Of a DNA stretch of 64,000 nucleotides, positions 59,601 through 64,000 are shown piece after piece. The stretch covers positions 1,598,499 through 1,662,498 of the forward strand of contig NC_091868.1 in assembly GCF_019399895.1 (NCBI RefSeq), written 5' to 3'. Position 1 is the stretch's first letter. Every line of letters starts with the position of its first letter. The DNA is from Cardiocondyla obscurior. Taxonomy: Eukaryota; Arthropoda; Insecta; Hymenoptera; Formicidae. Under the pieces are notes generated by a model. It was not told the DNA's origin. It saw only the letters and a list, made by a program, of their open reading frames with translations, and did no database searches. Made by a program: the position numbers and the translations under genes.

Positions 59601-61629
59601 TAATTGTGAAATGGATGTTTAAAAGCGCAGTAACAATAAAATTATATCACCCCGTCGCGCTTTTTTTACGATTTAGAGATTTCTTTCATTCGTACCTTCG
59701 CCGGGAATTGTACTTAATAATCGTGATATCATCGTAGAATCACGTAACACGTTGGAAAATTGATTACAGTCGGGAAATAGATACCGCGGCGCATTATTAA
59801 TTTCCATCAGTTCCGAACGTATTACACGGTTAATTTTTATAATGAAACCACCCGTCGCATTCGATTTCGCGTTCGCCGCCGCCGACGAGTCGGGGATACG
59901 TAAGAGTGGTTTCTCGCCGATAATTATGTTTCACACACGTTAATTACCGCATTACTTTCCTCTCGTTGTTCCAGCTCGGCCGCTCAAACCGCGCAGGTAA
60001 CTCCGTAATCTCATTGATATATCACGCGCGGAATCCATTTTCGCTCGTTCGCTCATTTTACGCTCGCGGAAATTAATTACACGTGACATTAACACCGCGT
60101 GGCCGCCCCTTTATTTATTAATTTTTTTTTCCTTAAGCGCGTCAGACTTTATACAGTTTGCAATTAATATCGCCGTACGATGAAATTGCGGAACGACGCA
60201 ATGAATCGCGGCGAACCACGTGCGAGAGTCGCGAAATCGGAGGTTCGCCACTCTCGCCAACGTTGTTAATTGTAACGAACGTATGTTTCAGATGGGCACG
60301 ACGTCTTACCCGAGCATGACCCAACCGTTCTCCATGTCGCATTCAGCGTCGAATATGTCGGCTGTCACCGGCATGCGACAAGATGCAATGGGTGAGTCAT
60401 AAATAATGCAACGCCAGGCGTTCACGGTGTGCGTGAAATAAGTACGACGGTGAATGGCTCGTAAGCGAGGCTGCGCTCATTTGGGTCAAGGGTTATGCAA
60501 ATCCCGTTAATCCCGCAAATATCCTTGATGCCCTCGCGTTCGGACAATTTCACTTTTTCGCGACGGACGAAACTGCGGCCACGCGTTGCATTTCATAATC
60601 GTTCTACTAATCTCGTGGCTACTTGGAATCTTTTTTTTTTTTCTTTTTTTTGTTATATCAAACGCGCTGTGCCGTCGAAACTCTTTTAATTAATCGTCTT
60701 TCAATTCGTATCTGATATTTTCTAAATTCCTATCCTTTCGCGAGATCACGCGGAACGGACGTAAACTAATTTCTTTCGGCCTCGTTTTCTTGTCCAGCGG
60801 CGACTTTTCGAGCCGTCCTCGGGCGCTGACCCGACGTTATCGAATGACTCCGCAAAAATCCGGAGCGGAAATGGCGCGAATCCGACGCCCGTGCGGGAGA
60901 GCAAGAGAGCACCGCGCGCGCTCTCTGGTCCCCGCCAGCCTCCAAGACGTTTCTCTCCATTTCCGCCCCAGCGCCGTCTTACACCATTTCCGGCGCGAGA
61001 TGGAATATCGCTTTTAAATCGAATCAAGACTATTCGCGAATTGCCTCACCTCGCCGGGGGTCGCACGAGGCGCGAGCGAGCGAGCGATTGCTGTACGAAC
61101 TCTCCGCGCTTGCAATCTCGCCGACTCTCCTTAACGACTTAAAGTCCTCTCTCTTTAACGTCTTAATGCGATAGCAAATCGACCGATTAGCGGAGACTCG
61201 ATAAAGCACCGCGGAAAGTCGGTTAAATCGAATCACTCCGGGATTCTTTCGCGATAGAAAAGAAATTCTCGAATCGCCGCGTCCGCGTGACGTCCGGCTT
61301 TAACTTATCGAGGGAAAAGGGAATCACGATAAACGTCGCGGGTCCGTCCTGCGCTAATTAAAGCTGGCATTATCGGACGCCTGGCTGTTTAACCGGACGC
61401 GTGTCTCGAGGATGGACGGAAGTTAAACCGCGAACGACCCCGGTTTCGTTCAAAGCTAACGCGATCCGGGTCCGAAGTTCTGGGCCCTCGCTTGAACATA
61501 CCCGTTCTCTTTTACGTTTCAGGAATGTCCGCGGAGGACGAGTGGTACAACAAGAGCATTTCGGCTCTGAGAATGAACACAGCCCACCACCCGAATCTGG
61601 CCGCGCCGATGCTGCAGTATCAAACATAA
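44289..61629 (+). CDS. unc-42: Paired-like homeobox transcription factor, PROP1/UNC-42 class
   Basis: Coding exons: about 44289-44789, 49930-50057, 50303-50410, 58587-58769, 60292-60391 and 61523-61629. Counting from ATG 44570 they give 281 aa. The homeodomain is residues 107-166 (RRRHRTTFTQ|EQLAELE...ARIQ|VWFQNRRAKYRKQE), with Gln at position 50. It is split by introns after positions 10 and 46; the latter is 8.2 kb. The homeodomain fits the PROP1 / C. elegans UNC-42 / Drosophila CG32532 class best. The C-terminus SISALRMNTAHH resembles an OAR motif. The frame is open upstream of ATG 44570 through a Gly run and LDHQQFNIFPAIFSRQLNFS to an in-frame TAG at 44270. Acceptors at 44288 (CGCTCAG) or 44298 (GCTTTCAG) imply an unfound upstream coding exon. 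Function by family: DNA-binding regulator of neuronal identity. Confidence 0.85.
44412..44450 (+). repeat. GGC repeat encoding poly-glycine
   Basis: About 11 consecutive GGC/GGT codons lie in frame with the homeobox coding exon, upstream of ATG 44570. The same DNA read in other frames gives poly-Ala. Confidence 0.7.
44790..49929 (+). other. Homeobox gene intron (44.8-49.9 kb)
   Basis: Bounded by GTCG|GTGAGT and TTTCGCAG. No coding sequence recognised. It includes a compact block at 48.6-49.2 kb lacking simple repeats and containing a perfect 14-bp palindrome (48891-48904), plus a 25-nt poly-T run near 49806-49832. Confidence 0.6.
53567..53615. repeat. TC/GA dinucleotide repeat
   Basis: About 25 TC units with one or two interruptions. 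Flanking ORFs on both strands (Ser-Leu or Arg-Glu) are artefacts. Confidence 0.85.
57660..57745. promoter_or_regulatory. Duplicated CCAAT + CRE module (candidate intronic promoter)
   Basis: Two modules about 42 bp apart each consist of GGCCAAT followed 13-14 bp later by the full CRE palindrome TGACGTCA. CCAAT is at 57668-57672 and 57710-57714; CRE is at 57687-57694 and 57728-57735. The second CRE sits in a 16-bp perfect palindrome (57724-57739). The surrounding 300 bp is CpG-rich. A consensus-like donor (GGG|GTGAGT) lies about 57961, so a plus-strand transcript could start here and splice onward. Confidence 0.5.
58770..60291 (+). other. Homeobox gene intron with possible micro-exon
   Basis: It contains a 22-nt segment, 59975-59996, flanked by a pyrimidine-rich acceptor (CTCGTTGTTCCAG) and a good donor (GCGCAG|GTAACT). 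Including it would shift the frame of the last two exons. Otherwise no coding sequence is recognised. Confidence 0.5.
60392..61522 (+). other. Last homeobox gene intron
   Basis: CpG-rich sequence bounded by ATGG|GTGAGT and TTTACGTTTCAG. No gene recognised; open frames on both strands reflect base composition. Confidence 0.6.
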
Positions 61630-64000
61630 TTGTAAACGGAGGCGAGAGGGCGACTCGAGGATCTCGTCAGGAATCCGATGGCGTACCTATGATCGAGCCG
61701 ATCCCCGGTGCTTATCGGCGAAGGAGAGATAAAGAAGGGAAGTTATATGACGAGCTCGACGAGACCCGATCGACGTTTTGCCGTTTCGCGAAAGGACGAG
61801 GATGAGAGAAAAGAAACGAGAGGGTTTAGGGACGGGGGAGGGGAAGAGGGGGATGGGGGGCGGAATCGATTTGCGTTAACGCCTAATCGGCTTGCGCGCA
61901 GACATCCCGATTTCGCGATGCGTCCACGCATCTCGCTTGCACCGGGCAAGCTCGACTCGCGCAACGGCGAACGTATGTCGCGAAGTAAAAAGCTCTCGCT
62001 TTGATGACGCCCTCGCGTTTCGTCACCGTTTGAGCGCACCGAACGCTAGATCGTTCGCGGCGCTAAAGATTGTAATAAGCGCGATGATAAATCGGCGTGG
62101 CTGTGTTTATCTCGAGCGTTTATTCGACGGTTCAACGCGCACGTGCGTTCCAGAATATCAATTAATCCACTTAGATTCTCGCGTAATTGCCGCGGCTTAG
62201 GATTATAATCGATTTAAGATTGCCCTTGGTATCGCACTGTTTTTTCTTTTATTTTTTTTTCCCCTCTCAATTAGCGTTAACAATAACTTTAGCTTTTTTT
62301 TTTGTCGAATTTATTAATTTTAATGGCATTAAAATTTTAATCGCATTTAATTTGATTTCTTATTGCGCGAACGGAAACGTGTTAAACGACGCGAAAGAGA
62401 AGTGATTTGAATTTTATTATTATTAATTAGATGGTTCGTTCGAGACTCGCGGTACAAACTAAACCTATCTTCCTTTTTGTTACGCGCGAGGGGCAAAAAG
62501 CGCGTTTCTTTTCCAGAACGCGGCCGGTACTTTTCGTTCGTGAGGCGCGTCGCACTAGCACGTAACGCATCCGCGCGCGGCATTTCGTTAATCTCCTAAC
62601 AACGATACGTGCCACACCTTCGTTAATTGAAAGGCGAGAGAAAAGGGGGGGGGCGAACAGAGGGGACGGTACTGTACATAAGCGGATGAAAGGGAAGAGA
62701 TAGATACATAGAGATTGCGTAATCGGCAGATACTCTAGCATATGCGATTTTTCAATGTCCTTTTAAAAGTGTAAGCATACCCTTAGTGAATGATATTAGG
62801 CATTGATTTGTGTGCTTATGTTGACCACGATAATCAAAGAAGAAGAAAGCGGAAGAGGGGGAGTGTTGGAAGGAGACGGAGTGAGGATCCGACAATGTTT
62901 TTGCGTTCGAAATTTGAGGGGCGCCAGGGTTTCCCCGTCGCGACGAACGGACTGCCGAAACTCACCCCTTCGCGCGGATCAGACGTCGCGCGCAAATCGA
63001 CACGAAGATCACACGCCGTGTCGACTTAAGGGAAAAAGGAAAAAGAAAAGGAAAAAAAAAAAGATAATTATAATAATAAAAATAAAAATAAATAAATAAA
63101 ATTAACGAGTGACGATCCTGCGTTTCATGTAAAATGCCTACACTGTAAGTATTATATGTCCTGCAAGGCCGACGGATGCGCGCAGGCCCACGATCGCGAG
63201 GCTCGCGAAATTTTAATGGGAAAGATGGTGGCCGCACTCTATCTCATTCCATATCCAGGGTTAAATATGTAATTATCGCTAACAGATCGTATCGTGTAAC
63301 AATGTTGTTCTCGTAATAGTGAAACCGACTGCGTCAACAGGCGAATGATTCCAGGCCGGGCGACCCCGCGGCCGATGTCGCCAGAGTACGGCGCGATACG
63401 GTCGGACGATTATGCGTTATTAACGAGGTAATTTGCGAATATCACGCAGTGAAAATCGTCGATGAGACGGTTGGGCCGAGCGTGCATTATTCACTCTGTT
63501 GCCGCAAGCCGGTTAATTATTGCGATCGTTCGTCGTCCGGATGCTTTCCCGCGTAAAAGCAGAATCGGAGCTTTCGTCGCTTTAACCGTTTGCACACCGG
63601 GGGGCTTTCACGTCGACGAGAATCCCCATCGATTTCATTACGAGTGTTATTATTGTATACGTTTTGCAAGTGCGCGGGGCTTTGCACAATTTTCTTATAA
63701 AGGAGGAGAGGAAAAAAGCATTGTCGGCGAGGCTATTGTTCCGTTAATGCATTCGATCCTGAGAAACGACGCCGCATACGCGCGCATACTTTTTGCTTGC
63801 TGAACTCTTTCGTGACAAACGCAAACGCCCATTCGTTCTAGTACCTATCGCAAATTGTGTAATCCGCGAGGACGTCGGAGAAGGATTTTGCAAACGGTTA
63901 ATTAACGCGCGACCCGTGACTTTTCCCTGGCGCCTTTCACTGATAAATATTCGGAGTCTGTCCAGTCAACAATCGTCTATATTGGTGTCATTTTTCGATA
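61630..64000 (+). other. Homeobox gene 3'UTR and downstream flank
   Basis: The sequence after the stop includes a G-run-rich tract (61822-61862). AATAAA copies occur in an A-rich stretch at about 63083-63100, a weak candidate for the polyadenylation site. From there to the window end I see no supported gene. Confidence 0.45.
61822..61862 (+). other. G-quadruplex-prone tract in the homeobox gene 3'UTR
   Basis: Six or more runs of three or more G within about 40 nt, separated by 1-5 nt, on the sense strand about 200 nt past the stop codon. Confidence 0.5.

Noticed and set aside
1..64000. CRISPR arrays, rRNA genes, tRNA genes, viral or retroelement polymerases
   Set aside because: None seen: no regularly spaced repeats, rRNA signatures, cloverleafs or reverse-transcriptase motifs.

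Overview
This is a 64 kb window of an animal nuclear genome. Most genes are split by short introns with GT-AG borders, the intergenic DNA is AT-rich with many poly-A and microsatellite runs, and CpG-rich islands lie around promoters. Every gene I could identify has an insect or general metazoan counterpart. Gene content and base composition suggest a hymenopteran insect, probably an ant; this is inference, since no species marker is visible.

I rebuilt six recognisable protein genes exon by exon, checking reading phase at each junction. From left to right they are: (1) minus strand, 291-4510, LENG8 (SAC3/GANP family, polyQ and RS tracts), 833 aa; (2) minus strand, 8603-15742, gamma-syntrophin (PDZ and PH), ten coding exons, 510 aa; (3) minus strand, 18346-19306, SLC25A51-type mitochondrial NAD carrier, 285 aa; (4) plus strand, 20404-22564, JmjC oxygenase NO66/RIOX1, 589 aa, sharing a short divergent promoter with gene 3; (5) minus strand, 22782-23532, MCFD2-like EF-hand secretory protein, 163 aa, convergent with gene 4; (6) plus strand, about 44289-61629, a paired-like homeobox gene of the PROP1/UNC-42 class. 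The homeobox gene has an 8.2 kb intron inside the homeodomain, and its first coding exon was not found.

Between genes 5 and 6 I infer a seventh, minus-strand gene at 24379-32649. It has small phase-compatible exons, two alternative first coding exons and tandem polyadenylation signals, and encodes an unrecognised protein of about 100-114 aa. Its leader contains two exons whose 3' ends are about 58-nt diverged copies of each other. A third copy lies on the other strand at 5138-5195, beside the LENG8 promoter, and all three end at a splice donor. This is the most novel-looking structure in the window.

The rest is non-coding: the long interval 32.9-44.2 kb, the introns of the homeobox gene, and 61.6-64 kb. 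It holds purine/pyrimidine tracts, a Z-DNA-prone tract, G-quadruplex candidates, a MITE-like inverted repeat and several candidate regulatory clusters. The genes do not form a single pathway; this is an ordinary gene-dense block next to a developmental-regulator domain rich in non-coding DNA.
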